Shown in pieces: positions 16,693-24,643 of a DNA stretch of 64,000 bases; within the stretch, counting starts at the first letter, position 1; the number at the start of each line of letters is the position of its first letter. Below the pieces are notes generated by a model. It was not told the DNA's origin. It made no database searches and worked only from the letters and a program-made list of their open reading frames with translations. The stretch is taken from NCBI GenBank assembly GCA_031552825.1, contig JAVBMD010000008.1, forward strand, positions 89,396 to 153,395, given 5' to 3'. The position numbers and the translations under genes were made by a program. This DNA is from WQXF01 sp031552825. Its GTDB lineage: Bacteria > Bacillota > Clostridia > Christensenellales > Aristaeellaceae.

Positions 16693-17211
16693 ATGCAAAG
16701 AGGATTGATCCGCGCCGCCGAGGTAGGGCGCGCGGTGGCGGGCGATCAGCAGGCCTTCGCCGACTTGGTGCAGGGCTGCCAGCGCACGCTCTACACCGCC
16801 GCGATGGCGATCTTGCGCAACGAGCAGGATGCGCTGGATGCCGTGCAGGACGCCATTTTGCTCGCTTGGCGCAAGCTGGATACGCTGCGCGAGCGCCAGT
16901 ATTTCGCCACATGGCTCACGCGCATCGTGATCCGCACCGCCATCAACCATCGGCGCAGGCGAAGACCGACCGCCGCGCTGTACGAGGTGCCCGCGCCGGA
17001 ATCCCCGCGCGAGGAGATCATCGACATCCGCCGCGCGATGGACGCGCTGGACGAAAAAACTCGGCTGTGCGCCGTGCTGTACTACTACGAGGGCATGTCG
17101 GTGGACGGCGTGGCGCGCGCCATGGGCATGCGCGCCGGCACCGTGAAATCCAGCCTGTACCGAGCCCGGCAGAAACTGCGGATCGCGCTGGAGGTGTGGG
17201 AGCATGAATAA
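16693..17211 (+). CDS. ECF-type RNA polymerase sigma factor
   Basis: A 172-residue sigma-70 family protein with only regions 2 and 4. Region 2 includes QDALDAVQDAILLAWRKLDT. Region 4 includes LDEKTRLCAVLYYYEGMSVD and the helix-turn-helix MGMRAGTVKSSLYRARQKLR. It redirects RNA polymerase to a regulon in response to an envelope signal. AAGGAG precedes ATG 16693. Its stop overlaps the start of the next gene by 8 bases, the classic arrangement of an ECF sigma factor with its membrane anti-sigma factor. Confidence 0.95.
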   Translation: MQRGLIRAAEVGRAVAGDQQAFADLVQGCQRTLYTAAMAILRNEQDALDAVQDAILLAWRKLDTLRERQYFATWLTRIVIRTAINHRRRRRPTAALYEVPAPESPREEIIDIRRAMDALDEKTRLCAVLYYYEGMSVDGVARAMGMRAGTVKSSLYRARQKLRIALEVWEHE

Positions 17212-18982
17212 TACGAGTGAACGCGCGCGCGTCCGCGCCGCGCGCCCCGTGCCGAGCCGGGCGTTTGCCGCCGGTATCGCGCATACCCTTCGTACCCTGC
17301 CGGAGCGCAAGGCAATTCCCGCATACGTGCGCCCGGCGAAATTCGCCGCGATGGCGGCGGGGCTGTTGCTGCTCGCGGCGCTGGCAGGGCCGCCCATCGC
17401 GCGCGCCGCCGGGGAGTTGTGGAACCGGCTGTTTGCCGACCGGGCGCAGGAGCTTCGGCAGGAACAGGCGCTGCCCGAGTCGCGGCGCGTCGAGATCCAG
17501 CTGACCGAGCGCGAGCAATACAACCGCACCCATGCCATCGAGGCGGCGGGCGAGGCGGGCGGCGTGCGCGTGGTGCTCGATTCCTTCTCCCTGAACCACA
17601 GCGAGCCGGAGTACAGCACCCATTCCGCGCGCGGCGAGGTGCTCATCGTATTGCGCTTCCCCGACGCCCCGGCTGGATTCGATCCAGCGTGGCTCGACTT
17701 TGCGCTGGAGGTGGGCGGGCAATCCATCCCCATGCTGCTGGACGGCAACCTGCCCGACTACCGCGCGACCGGCGCCATGGCCGGGGAAGGCGATGGCTGG
17801 GGAAACGTGCATTTCGAAGGCGGCGTGATGCGCTGCCAGCTCGCCTTCCCCTATGATGCGTGGGATGCGCTGGACAACATCGATTTTGTGCTGGTGACGC
17901 AGATTAACGGCCAGCCGCTGCGCCTGCCGTTCACCTACGATGTCATGCTGGCGCACGAGGCGGCGCTGGCCGAGGCGCAGGCCGGCCTTGCGCAGGTCGA
18001 TGAGATGCAGGCGCGGGAGGCGCTCAGCCTCGAACAGATCGCCGCCAGCGCCGTACCCATCGGCATCACGGCCAAGGCGGGCAAGGCGGAGGCGACGCTG
18101 GAGGAGATGTCCATCGTCGATGGTGCGGTACACTTCTCGCTGGTTTTGCGAAACGATGGCGGCAAGCGCGCCAAGTTCGCCGCGATGGATTATGGCATCG
18201 ACGATTTCCGCGTGGATGGTTTGCAGAGCGGCGGTGGCAGCATCGATGCCCAGCGGCGCGAGGACGGATCACTGCTGCTGCTCAACACAGTGGATTTGAT
18301 CCGCGACCCGCGCAAGCTGCCGGAGGAATCGCTGTTCTGTATGCGGATGGACAGCCCGACCAAAGAAGGCCGGTCGGTCATGATTGTAAAGGACAACCAA
18401 AGCATCAACTTCTTTGAAAGCACGGCAGAGCATCCAGCCGATGAAATGATCGTATATCGATACAACTGGACGACCCACGCTGTGCGTCTACCCAAGGATC
18501 AGGCGGAGAAGGAGGCGTGGCTGGCGGAGAACCAAGAACTATCCAAGCGCTGGCAGGGCGGGCTGGATCGCCTGACGCGAGTCTACCGCCGGTACTACTG
18601 GATTCCAGAGCAGCCGATCACCCAAACGGTCGGCGATGTGACACTCGCACTGGACAAGATCTGGCTGGGTAGCAACAACGAGTTGCACATACTGTTATCC
18701 AGCAACAAGGCAAAATTAACCGGTCCAAACGTCTTCGGGGACACACCCGCCACCGTGGACGGCATTATAGCTAGGGCACACCAGCAAGATGGTCCCCGTG
18801 TCGATCTCCACCTGCCGATGCATTTCGGCGAGATGGAGGCGCCGATGCAAATTGCCTTTGAACTTCTCATACAAGAGGCCGGGGAGAAACCCTTCCGCTT
18901 CGACTTTACCTTCGATCCGGCAAAGATACAGGTGGACGAAACCGACTTTTCCGACGGGGAGATCACCTACAAAGATTCCTAA
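17204..18982 (+). CDS. Putative membrane anti-sigma factor (DUF4179-like)
   Basis: A 592-residue protein: a basic cytoplasmic segment of about 45 residues, one transmembrane helix (FAAMAAGLLLLAALAGPPIA, about 47-66), then a long extracytoplasmic region. The start overlaps the stop of the ECF sigma gene, and this size and topology match DUF4179-type regulators paired with ECF factors in Clostridia. By analogy, its N terminus would hold the sigma factor and its outer domain would sense an envelope cue. The family assignment is by layout and context more than by a strict motif, so the anti-sigma role is inference. Confidence 0.75.
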   Translation: MNNTSERARVRAARPVPSRAFAAGIAHTLRTLPERKAIPAYVRPAKFAAMAAGLLLLAALAGPPIARAAGELWNRLFADRAQELRQEQALPESRRVEIQLTEREQYNRTHAIEAAGEAGGVRVVLDSFSLNHSEPEYSTHSARGEVLIVLRFPDAPAGFDPAWLDFALEVGGQSIPMLLDGNLPDYRATGAMAGEGDGWGNVHFEGGVMRCQLAFPYDAWDALDNIDFVLVTQINGQPLRLPFTYDVMLAHEAALAEAQAGLAQVDEMQAREALSLEQIAASAVPIGITAKAGKAEATLEEMSIVDGAVHFSLVLRNDGGKRAKFAAMDYGIDDFRVDGLQSGGGSIDAQRREDGSLLLLNTVDLIRDPRKLPEESLFCMRMDSPTKEGRSVMIVKDNQSINFFESTAEHPADEMIVYRYNWTTHAVRLPKDQAEKEAWLAENQELSKRWQGGLDRLTRVYRRYYWIPEQPITQTVGDVTLALDKIWLGSNNELHILLSSNKAKLTGPNVFGDTPATVDGIIARAHQQDGPRVDLHLPMHFGEMEAPMQIAFELLIQEAGEKPFRFDFTFDPAKIQVDETDFSDGEITYKDS

Positions 18983-18983
18983 A

Positions 18984-19019
18984 CAAAAGCCAGCCCCCGC
19001 TCCATCAAAAGCGAGGGCT
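18984..19019. terminator. Terminator hairpin after the anti-sigma gene (left copy)
   Basis: AGCCCCCGCT, a short loop with CATCAAA, then AGCGAGGGCT follow the anti-sigma stop. A near-identical hairpin (CCTCGCTTCATCAAAAGCGAGG) recurs at about 19162-19183 on the other side of the 142-bp repeat. The outer AAAAGCCAGC / GCTGGCTTTT arms also pair across the element. An original single terminator seems to have been split or partly duplicated around the repeat. Confidence 0.6.
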
Positions 19020-19160
19020 CAGGCTATCAACAAAGTCAGACCGTCGAGAAATGTCCAGATGTGGGCGAAGCACAAGCGTGTCCGCAGGAGGCGTACACAG
19101 GTACGCCGACAAGGCGCGCGCTGAGCTGAACCCGCAGATGGGCGTTTATCGACGGTCTGA
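19019..19160 (+). repeat. 142-bp interspersed repeat, copy 1
   Basis: 140 of 142 bases are identical to 56289-56430. The core (19036-19160) has perfect 12-bp terminal inverted repeats, TCAGACCGTCGA and TCGACGGTCTGA, plus a central GGCGTAC-ACAG-GTACGCC hairpin. No long open frame with coding character. It lies in the same orientation as copy 2 relative to the upstream gene and immediately after a terminator hairpin. It resembles a MITE or a structured RNA element. Confidence 0.9.
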
Positions 19161-19206
19161 GCCCTCGCTTCATCAAAAGCGAGGGCTGGCTTTTATCAAG
19201 CTGCGT

Positions 19207-20202
19207 TTATTTCTCCACCATCTGGTACGCCTGTCTGCGCACCAGCGCCTCGATGGTCACCATCGGATCCACCGTGGGCTCCGAGAGCTGAATCGCGTGG
19301 CGGTAGGCCTCCCACCCGGCGTGGAACATGCGCGGCAGGCGGTGCGTGAGGTGCATGTAAAAGGCGTCCATCATCATCGAAATCGCGAATTTGTGTACCA
19401 TAAAGGTATAGGAGAAGCGGTATTGCCGGAACTGCCCGGTCTCGAGCAGATAATCGCGCACCATGGCCAGCGCGGTGATGTTGTCGGTGATGCGCTTGGG
19501 GGTGAAGGCGCGCATCAGGCTGCCCTTACGCCGACAGTAGGAGTACAGCGACTGCTTGACCACGCCCACCCGCCGCGCGCGGGAGAAGAGGCGCGGCATC
19601 GTCGCCATATCCTCGAACATGATGGAAGGGAAAGCGATGTTGCGATCGGTAAACAGCGTGCGGCGGAACAGCTTGTTCCACGTATAGCCCTTGATGGAAA
19701 AATCGCGCAGCGAGAGGTGCAGCGCCTTGGCGCCGGTCAGCGCGGTGGGCAAAAGGCGCGGCGTCAGCGCGCGCAGGCGCAGGCCGCTCTCGGTAATCAT
19801 CGTGTACATGCACACGGCGATGTCGGCCTGGCAGCTGCGGATCGCGCCCAACAGCTTTTCGGCATAGACCGGCGAAACGTAATCGTCGCTATCCACAAAG
19901 GCCACGAAGGGCGCGCTGCTGGCGGCCAGCCCGGCGTTGCGCGCCGCGCCCTGACCAGCGTTGGCCTGGTGGACCACATGCACAAAGTCATACTTGCTAG
20001 CATACCAATCGGCGATAGCCCCGGAGGCGTCGGTGGAGCCGTCGTCCACCAGCACCAACTCGATCGGGATGGTCTGGGCGACCAGCGAATCGAGGCAGCG
20101 CGAAAGATAGGTAACCACATTATAGATCGGCACGATGATGGCCACCTGCGGGGTGACCGGCGATGCCGTAACGGACTGCTCCTTGCCGGATGTCTGCTGC
20201 AT
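19207..20202 (-). CDS. Family 2 glycosyltransferase
   Basis: A 331-residue GT-A enzyme: VAIIVPIYNVVTYLSRCLDS at about 20-40, VDDGST, GAARNAGLAAS and the metal-binding FVDSDDYVSP. It transfers a sugar from a nucleotide donor, probably to a wall polymer, glycolipid or exopolysaccharide; the acceptor is unknown. The C-terminal third (FEDMATMPRLFSRARRV...) is typical of the bacterial 'EpsJ/WcaA-like' group. ATG 20202 follows GGGAGG with good spacing. An upstream in-frame TTG (20217) begins inside that ribosome site. Monocistronic. Confidence 0.92.
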   Translation of the reverse strand: MQQTSGKEQSVTASPVTPQVAIIVPIYNVVTYLSRCLDSLVAQTIPIELVLVDDGSTDASGAIADWYASKYDFVHVVHQANAGQGAARNAGLAASSAPFVAFVDSDDYVSPVYAEKLLGAIRSCQADIAVCMYTMITESGLRLRALTPRLLPTALTGAKALHLSLRDFSIKGYTWNKLFRRTLFTDRNIAFPSIMFEDMATMPRLFSRARRVGVVKQSLYSYCRRKGSLMRAFTPKRITDNITALAMVRDYLLETGQFRQYRFSYTFMVHKFAISMMMDAFYMHLTHRLPRMFHAGWEAYRHAIQLSEPTVDPMVTIEALVRRQAYQMVEK

Positions 20203-20230
20203 AGCGACACCTCCCAAACCGGATAAGGCT

Positions 20231-20944
20231 TTACTTCGCCCTGAATTCCCAGCCGTTTTCCACAGGCTTCCAAGCGCCTTGGATACCGGCGCTCATCGCG
20301 CCTACGGCGACATGCAACATCGCAATGCCGCGATCCAGCGCGCCAAAGCCAAAGTTGCTGCCCCCGTCAAGCACCTGAATCGCGCGGGGCGCGACCACGA
20401 AGCGCCAAGGCTGCCGGTTGATCGCCGAGGGGGCGATGGCGGCAAAATCCAGCGCGGCCTGCTGCCAAGCCGGAAGCGCCGCGCGCTGCGCGTCGGCCAG
20501 ACCGCAGGTGGCAGCCAACGGTTTGCGCTTGTGCGCCGGGGCTTGCGGCGCGCACTGGCCGATGGCGATCACACAGCGGATGTTCTCGCCTTCCTTTAGC
20601 TTGGTGGTATTTTTTATCACGTATTTGTCAAAGCCGCCCATCCAGCAGGTGCCCAGCCCCATCGTCGCGCATTCGAGCACCAGCGCCTCACCGGCATAGC
20701 CCTCCATCTCGGCGGGGGTGTCCTTGGCGGCGACGATCACGGCATAGACGTTGGTGCCCTTGATATTACGCTTCAGGCCGGGCCCGCGGAACAGCGAGAT
20801 GCGAATTCCCTGCCAGCTTAACTGGCGAGCCAACACGCCCAACCGGTCGATCTGCTCCTCGGTAGGCGCGGCGGTATAGCGCCGCACGGAACAGCGCGCG
20901 CGCACGGCATCCGCCCAGCGCGACTCCAGCTTGGTTTCGAACAT
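20231..20944 (-). CDS. Nitroreductase family protein (TM1586-type)
   Basis: A 237-residue protein with two halves of the FMN-dependent nitroreductase fold: RCSVRRYTAAPTEEQIDRL at the N terminus, ATMGLGTCWMGGF in the middle and APSAINRQPWRFVV in the C-terminal half. This order matches the TM1586-like putative nitroreductases. It probably reduces an unidentified acceptor with NAD(P)H. ATG 20944 lies 7 bases after GGAGG; the frame extends upstream to 20977 without a site. It is separated from the downstream glycosyltransferase by about 28 bases and may be cotranscribed with it. Confidence 0.88.
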   Translation of the reverse strand: MFETKLESRWADAVRARCSVRRYTAAPTEEQIDRLGVLARQLSWQGIRISLFRGPGLKRNIKGTNVYAVIVAAKDTPAEMEGYAGEALVLECATMGLGTCWMGGFDKYVIKNTTKLKEGENIRCVIAIGQCAPQAPAHKRKPLAATCGLADAQRAALPAWQQAALDFAAIAPSAINRQPWRFVVAPRAIQVLDGGSNFGFGALDRGIAMLHVAVGAMSAGIQGAWKPVENGWEFRAK

Positions 20945-20993
20945 GAAAAAGCCTCCGCTTATCTTCTGCGTATTCACAGATGTAACCGTCTAT

Positions 20994-21022
20994 ACTGTAC
21001 CATGCGCGTTTCCGGCTGTCAA
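20994..21022 (-). promoter_or_regulatory. Promoter of the nitroreductase gene
   Basis: TTGACA (21017-21022) and TACAGT (20994-20999) on the minus strand with a 17-base spacer. Confidence 0.78.
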
Positions 21023-21108
21023 ACCCCAGATGGATTTTGTGGCAGGCAGGATTTTGACGCGAGGCGGCGAAGTTTGCAGCACAGAGAATCGCGGAAAGAG
21101 GCATATTG

Positions 21109-21684
21109 ATGGAAGAAACGACTTTATCGCCGCTGAACCCAGCGGCCTTCGACGCGCTGTACAAGCGCATGCGCGCGGATTTTCCGGCCAATGAGCGACC
21201 GCCGCGCGCCGTGCTCCGCCGCAACATTTTGCGCGGGGACTGCGAGGCGTGGATTTTGTCCGACGCGCAGGGCGGGGAGGCGGCCTACGCGTTGTGTACC
21301 GGCTTTGAGAGCGCTGTGCTGGTCACGCATCTGGCGGCCTATGCCGAGCGGCGCGGGCAGGGCGTAGGCACCGAGCTGCTGCGCCAACTGGCCCGGCAGT
21401 ATGCGGGCGCGTCGCGGCTGATCGTGGAGGTGGAGCGCCCCGGCGACACCGCCGATCCGGAGCAGCGCACGCTACGCGAGCGGCGCATCGCCTACTATGA
21501 GCGCGCGGGCTTCGTTTGTTACCCCGCACTGGAATACAGCATCTGGCGCGTGCCGATGTACCTGATGGTGAAGCCGCTTGGCGGCGCGGCGCTGCCCGAC
21601 GAGGAGCAACTAAAGCGCGACCTGCGCGGCGCGTACGCGCGGCTCTTGCCGCCGCTGTTTCAGCATATGGTGCGCTTTCCGTAG
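21109..21684 (+). CDS. GNAT family N-acetyltransferase
   Basis: A 191-residue protein. The acetyl-CoA binding motif is AERRGQGVGTELLRQL (about 85-100) and the C-terminal motif is IAYYERAGFVCYP. The substrate is unknown. ATG 21109 is preceded by GAAAGAGG; a TTG directly before it (21106) is less likely. It is divergent from the nitroreductase and convergent with the next membrane protein. Confidence 0.88.
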   Translation: MEETTLSPLNPAAFDALYKRMRADFPANERPPRAVLRRNILRGDCEAWILSDAQGGEAAYALCTGFESAVLVTHLAAYAERRGQGVGTELLRQLARQYAGASRLIVEVERPGDTADPEQRTLRERRIAYYERAGFVCYPALEYSIWRVPMYLMVKPLGGAALPDEEQLKRDLRGAYARLLPPLFQHMVRFP

Positions 21685-21693
21685 TATGCGGTT

Positions 21694-22356
21694 TTACGCC
21701 TGCTTATATAATTTCCAGCCCATGCCGACGATCCAAACGTAGCACAGCGTCTTGGGGATCATCAGCATGCCGATGGCCGGGACGCGCTCCGCCCATAGCA
21801 CCACCGGCAGGTAGAACGCGAACGATAACGCCACCGCGAGCGGCATCCAGCGAAACGCCGGATCGCCGCTCTTTTTGATCTCCCGCGCGAACAGCACGAT
21901 AATCAGAACGCCGATCGCCGCAAAGGGCAGGTTGCGCAGGATGCCGAAAGCCAGCGGCGGGCGCGGGTCGAGCCAGCGGTTCTGCGGCAGCAGGCACAGC
22001 GCGCCGCGCAGCGCCGCCAGCGCCCACATCGCCGCCGTCCAGTGCTTCTCTCCCTTGATATGGTAGCGCTCGCGCCAGATATAATACAGAATCACATAGA
22101 AAACCGTCATGGTGATGGAGGTCACCAGCTTGCCGACGCCCAGCGCCGCCGCGTGCGCATCCACGCCGCCGCTCCATAGCGCGTATACCCGGGGCAGCAG
22201 ATGAAAGGCGTCGCCCGCGCCCAGCAGCGCCGCCATGACGCCAAACCTGCGCACCAGCGAGCCTCCCCGGCCGCCGCGCCACATCCGTACCCCGGCAGTG
22301 ATAACGAGAACGAGGTATGCAATATCGAACAAGGTCTCCGCGATTGCTTGCGGCAT
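21694..22356 (-). CDS. Polytopic membrane protein of unknown function
   Basis: A 220-residue protein with about seven hydrophobic segments, for example FDIAYLVLVITAGVRMW, ITMTVFYVILYYIW, FAAIGVLIIVLF and MPLAVALSFAFYLPVVLWA. There are short basic loops and no signal or catalytic motif that I recognise. AGGAGG lies 7 bases before ATG 22356. It has its own promoter. Family not recognised. Confidence 0.8.
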   Translation of the reverse strand: MPQAIAETLFDIAYLVLVITAGVRMWRGGRGGSLVRRFGVMAALLGAGDAFHLLPRVYALWSGGVDAHAAALGVGKLVTSITMTVFYVILYYIWRERYHIKGEKHWTAAMWALAALRGALCLLPQNRWLDPRPPLAFGILRNLPFAAIGVLIIVLFAREIKKSGDPAFRWMPLAVALSFAFYLPVVLWAERVPAIGMLMIPKTLCYVWIVGMGWKLYKQA

Positions 22357-22396
22357 GGTCTTTTCCTCCTACTTAACGGTTGAATCCTCTCCGCAC

Positions 22397-22425
22397 ACTT
22401 TACTTTTTTGCCCGCCGTTCGTCAA
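22397..22425 (-). promoter_or_regulatory. Promoter of the membrane protein gene
   Basis: TTGACG (22420-22425) and TAAAGT (22397-22402) on the minus strand with a 17-base spacer, about 40 bases upstream of the start codon. Confidence 0.65.
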
Positions 22426-22440
22426 GACCGGCTTTTCCGC

Positions 22441-22469
22441 TTGCATTTCCGCCGTGCCGCGCGTATAAT
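22441..22469 (+). promoter_or_regulatory. Promoter of the proS T-box operon
   Basis: TTGCAT (22441-22446) and TATAAT (22464-22469) are spaced 17 bases apart, just upstream of the T-box leader. Confidence 0.8.
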
Positions 22470-22475
22470 ACGATA

Positions 22476-22702
22476 CACTACAGGCTACGACGGGGCATCG
22501 CATCCCCTCCCGTGCCGCAGAGAGCGCGCCCACCGGCTGCAAGGCGCGCGCACGCGGGGATGCTTCCGAACCCCACCAGCCGCGGCGCTAAGAACGCCGC
22601 CGCCTCGCCTCCGTTACGGGCTTTGAGCGGGCGCGCATGCGCCAAGCCGGGTGGTACCGCGAAGGAATGCCTTCGTCCCTGCATGGGGACGAGGGTTTTT
22701 TC
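22476..22702 (+). promoter_or_regulatory. T-box riboswitch leader of proS
   Basis: Contains the T-box GGGTGGTACCGCG (22649-22661), then an intrinsic terminator with arms CCTTCGTCCC (22670-22679) and GGGACGAGGG (22686-22695) and a T-run. An AGAGAG motif lies in the Stem I region (about 22518). A CCG proline triplet at 22566-22568 sits where a specifier could lie (TGCTTCCGAACCCC), consistent with tRNA-Pro sensing. The specifier is a suggestion only. Confidence 0.92.
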
Positions 22703-22740
22703 TATTCCAACCCAATCCAACTCGAAAGGAAGTGTTTCCC

Positions 22741-24183
22741 GTGGCAAAGGAAAAACAACAGGAGTTCGTACAGCACCTCACCCCGCGCGATGTCGACTTT
22801 TCGCAATGGTACACCGACGTGGTGCTCAAGTGCGACCTGATGGACTATACGCCGGTACGCGGCTGCATGGCGCTCAAGCCGTATGGTTACGGCATTTGGG
22901 AATTGATCCAGCAGGAGATGGACGCGCGCTTTAAGGCAACCGGCCACAAGAACGTAGCCATGCCCATGCTGATCCCCGAGAGCCTGCTGCTCAAGGAGGC
23001 CGATCACGTGGAGGGCTTCGCGCCGGAAGTGGCGTGGGTCACGCAGGGCGGCGGCGAGGAGCTAACCGAGCGGCTGGCCATCCGCCCCACCAGCGAAACC
23101 ATCTTCTGCACGATGTACGCCAAGTGGGTGCAGTCGTGGCGCGACCTGCCGATGAAGTACAACCAATGGTGCTCGGTCATGCGCTGGGAGAAGAGCACCC
23201 GCCCCTTCCTGCGCACGGCCGAATTCTGGTGGCAAGAGGGGCACACCGTCCACGCCACCGCCGAGGAGGCGCAGGATGAGACGCTGCAGATGCTGGGCGT
23301 CTATCAGGAGTTCTGCGAGAACGTGCTGGCGGTGCCGGTCTATGCCGGGCAGAAGAGCGAAAAGGAAAAGTTCGCCGGTGCCCGCGCCACCTATTCCGTG
23401 GAGGCGATGATGCAGGACGGCAAGGCGCTGCAGGCCGGAACCAGCCACAACTTTGGCACCAACTTCTCCGAACCGTTCGAGATTCAGTTCCTCGATAAGG
23501 ACGGCACGCTCAAGTTCGCGCACGAAACCTCGTGGGGTACCTCCACGCGCATGATCGGCGCGGTCATCATGACCCACGGCGACGAGCGCGGGCTCAAGCT
23601 GCCCCCCAAGATCGCGCCGATCCAGGTCGTCATCCTGCCCATCGCGGCGCACAAGGGCGGCGTCAACGAAGCCTGCGCCGATATCGCCGAGAAGCTGCGT
23701 GCCGCCGGACTGCGCGTGGAACTGGACGATCGCGATACCTACTCCGCCGGTTGGAAGTTCAATGAGTGGGAAATGAAGGGCGTGCCGCTGCGCCTAGAGG
23801 TCGGCCCCCGCGATCTGGAGGCAGGGCAGGTTACCGCCGTGCGCCGCGATACCTTCGAAAAAACCGCGTTGCCGCTGGATGGCTTGGCCGAATCCATCCC
23901 CGCGCTGCTGGCCGACATTCAGCAGAGCCTCTACGAGATCGCGCTTGCTTTCCGCGAGGAGCACACCAAGGCAGTGCACAATATGGATGAGCTGGGCGCG
24001 CAGGTCAACGGCGGCTACGCCAAGGCCATGTGGTGCGGCGAGCGCGCCTGTGAGGACGCCATCAAGGAGCGCTTCAGCGCCACCAGCCGCAATATGCCCT
24101 TCGATCAAACCCCGGTGGGCGATACCTGCGTGTGCTGCGGCAAAAAGACCGGCACCGTGATGTATTTCGCCAAGGCGTATTAA
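22741..24183 (+). CDS. proS: Prolyl-tRNA synthetase (short, archaeal/eukaryal type)
   Basis: A 480-residue class II aminoacyl-tRNA synthetase that charges tRNA-Pro. Motif 2 region: RWEKSTRPFLRTAEFWWQEG. Motif 3 region: WGTSTRMIGAVIMTHGDERG. The anticodon-binding domain follows (IQVVILPIAAHKGG), then the C-terminal zinc-like domain (CGERACED...DTCVCCGKK) that marks ProS type 3. It lacks the editing insertion of the long bacterial ProS. The GTG at 22741 has AAAGGAAG upstream; the frame extends back into the T-box leader (22651), where translation would be implausible. Regulation is by the T-box just upstream. Confidence 0.96.
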   Translation: MAKEKQQEFVQHLTPRDVDFSQWYTDVVLKCDLMDYTPVRGCMALKPYGYGIWELIQQEMDARFKATGHKNVAMPMLIPESLLLKEADHVEGFAPEVAWVTQGGGEELTERLAIRPTSETIFCTMYAKWVQSWRDLPMKYNQWCSVMRWEKSTRPFLRTAEFWWQEGHTVHATAEEAQDETLQMLGVYQEFCENVLAVPVYAGQKSEKEKFAGARATYSVEAMMQDGKALQAGTSHNFGTNFSEPFEIQFLDKDGTLKFAHETSWGTSTRMIGAVIMTHGDERGLKLPPKIAPIQVVILPIAAHKGGVNEACADIAEKLRAAGLRVELDDRDTYSAGWKFNEWEMKGVPLRLEVGPRDLEAGQVTAVRRDTFEKTALPLDGLAESIPALLADIQQSLYEIALAFREEHTKAVHNMDELGAQVNGGYAKAMWCGERACEDAIKERFSATSRNMPFDQTPVGDTCVCCGKKTGTVMYFAKAY

Positions 24184-24230
24184 GCCAAAACCTCGTCACG
24201 GCTTGCGCTCCGCAAGCCCCTTGTGGTATC

Positions 24231-24273
24231 ATGCAGGTGCACCCATTCGTGGTGTGCGCCTGCATGTTTTTTT
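24231..24273 (+). terminator. Intrinsic terminator of proS
   Basis: The stem ATGCAGGTGCACC pairs with GGTGTGCGCCTGCAT (24251-24265) and is followed by seven T residues. A smaller hairpin, GGCTTGCG-CTC-CGCAAGCC, lies at 24200-24218. Confidence 0.85.
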
Positions 24274-24330
24274 GTTTGGTTGCGCATGCTAAACAAAAAA
24301 CGCCGCCTCGGCGGCGCGGGAGGCATGCGC

Positions 24331-24573
24331 ATGAAGGTTACCTACCAACAAGGCTTGGAAGGCTTGGCCAACAGCCTTGAACAGATGGGCTTCGAGATGA
24401 TCCCGTTGGGGCAGGAGCTGGAGACCGACGCCGTGCTCTATCAGCAGGGCATCGAAGTCGCGCTGTCGGCGCGCCCCTCCAAGCGCGGCGCGCTGCTCAT
24501 CAACGTACGCGGGCTTTCGCCCGCGCAGACCGCACAAGCGCTGCGCCGCCGCTCTCATGCCCAACTCTTTTAA
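24331..24573 (+). CDS. UPF0180 / YkuS-like small protein
   Basis: An 80-residue protein: KVTYQQGLEGLANSLEQMGF at the start, then GIEVALSARP and GALLINVRGLSPAQTAQAL. The pattern of an N-terminal 'gl..l...L...G' helix and a central N-x-x-G-L-(S/T) strand-turn matches the YkuS/UPF0180 family, whose function is unknown. ATG 24331 is 7 bases after GGGAGG. It lies 71 bases upstream of the DUF5711-type gene and probably heads that small operon. Confidence 0.65.
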   Translation: MKVTYQQGLEGLANSLEQMGFEMIPLGQELETDAVLYQQGIEVALSARPSKRGALLINVRGLSPAQTAQALRRRSHAQLF

Positions 24574-24643
24574 CCAAGCCCAGCCCAAACGCCCATACCG
24601 CAGGGGAGCCGCGCATACCAGGGCGCTCCCGGGAAGGGGGACC

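Noticed and set aside
15919..17748. 609-codon minus-strand frame over the phosphoesterase and sigma genes
   Set aside because: It covers two recognised plus-strand genes and a hairpin-rich gap; no recognisable product.
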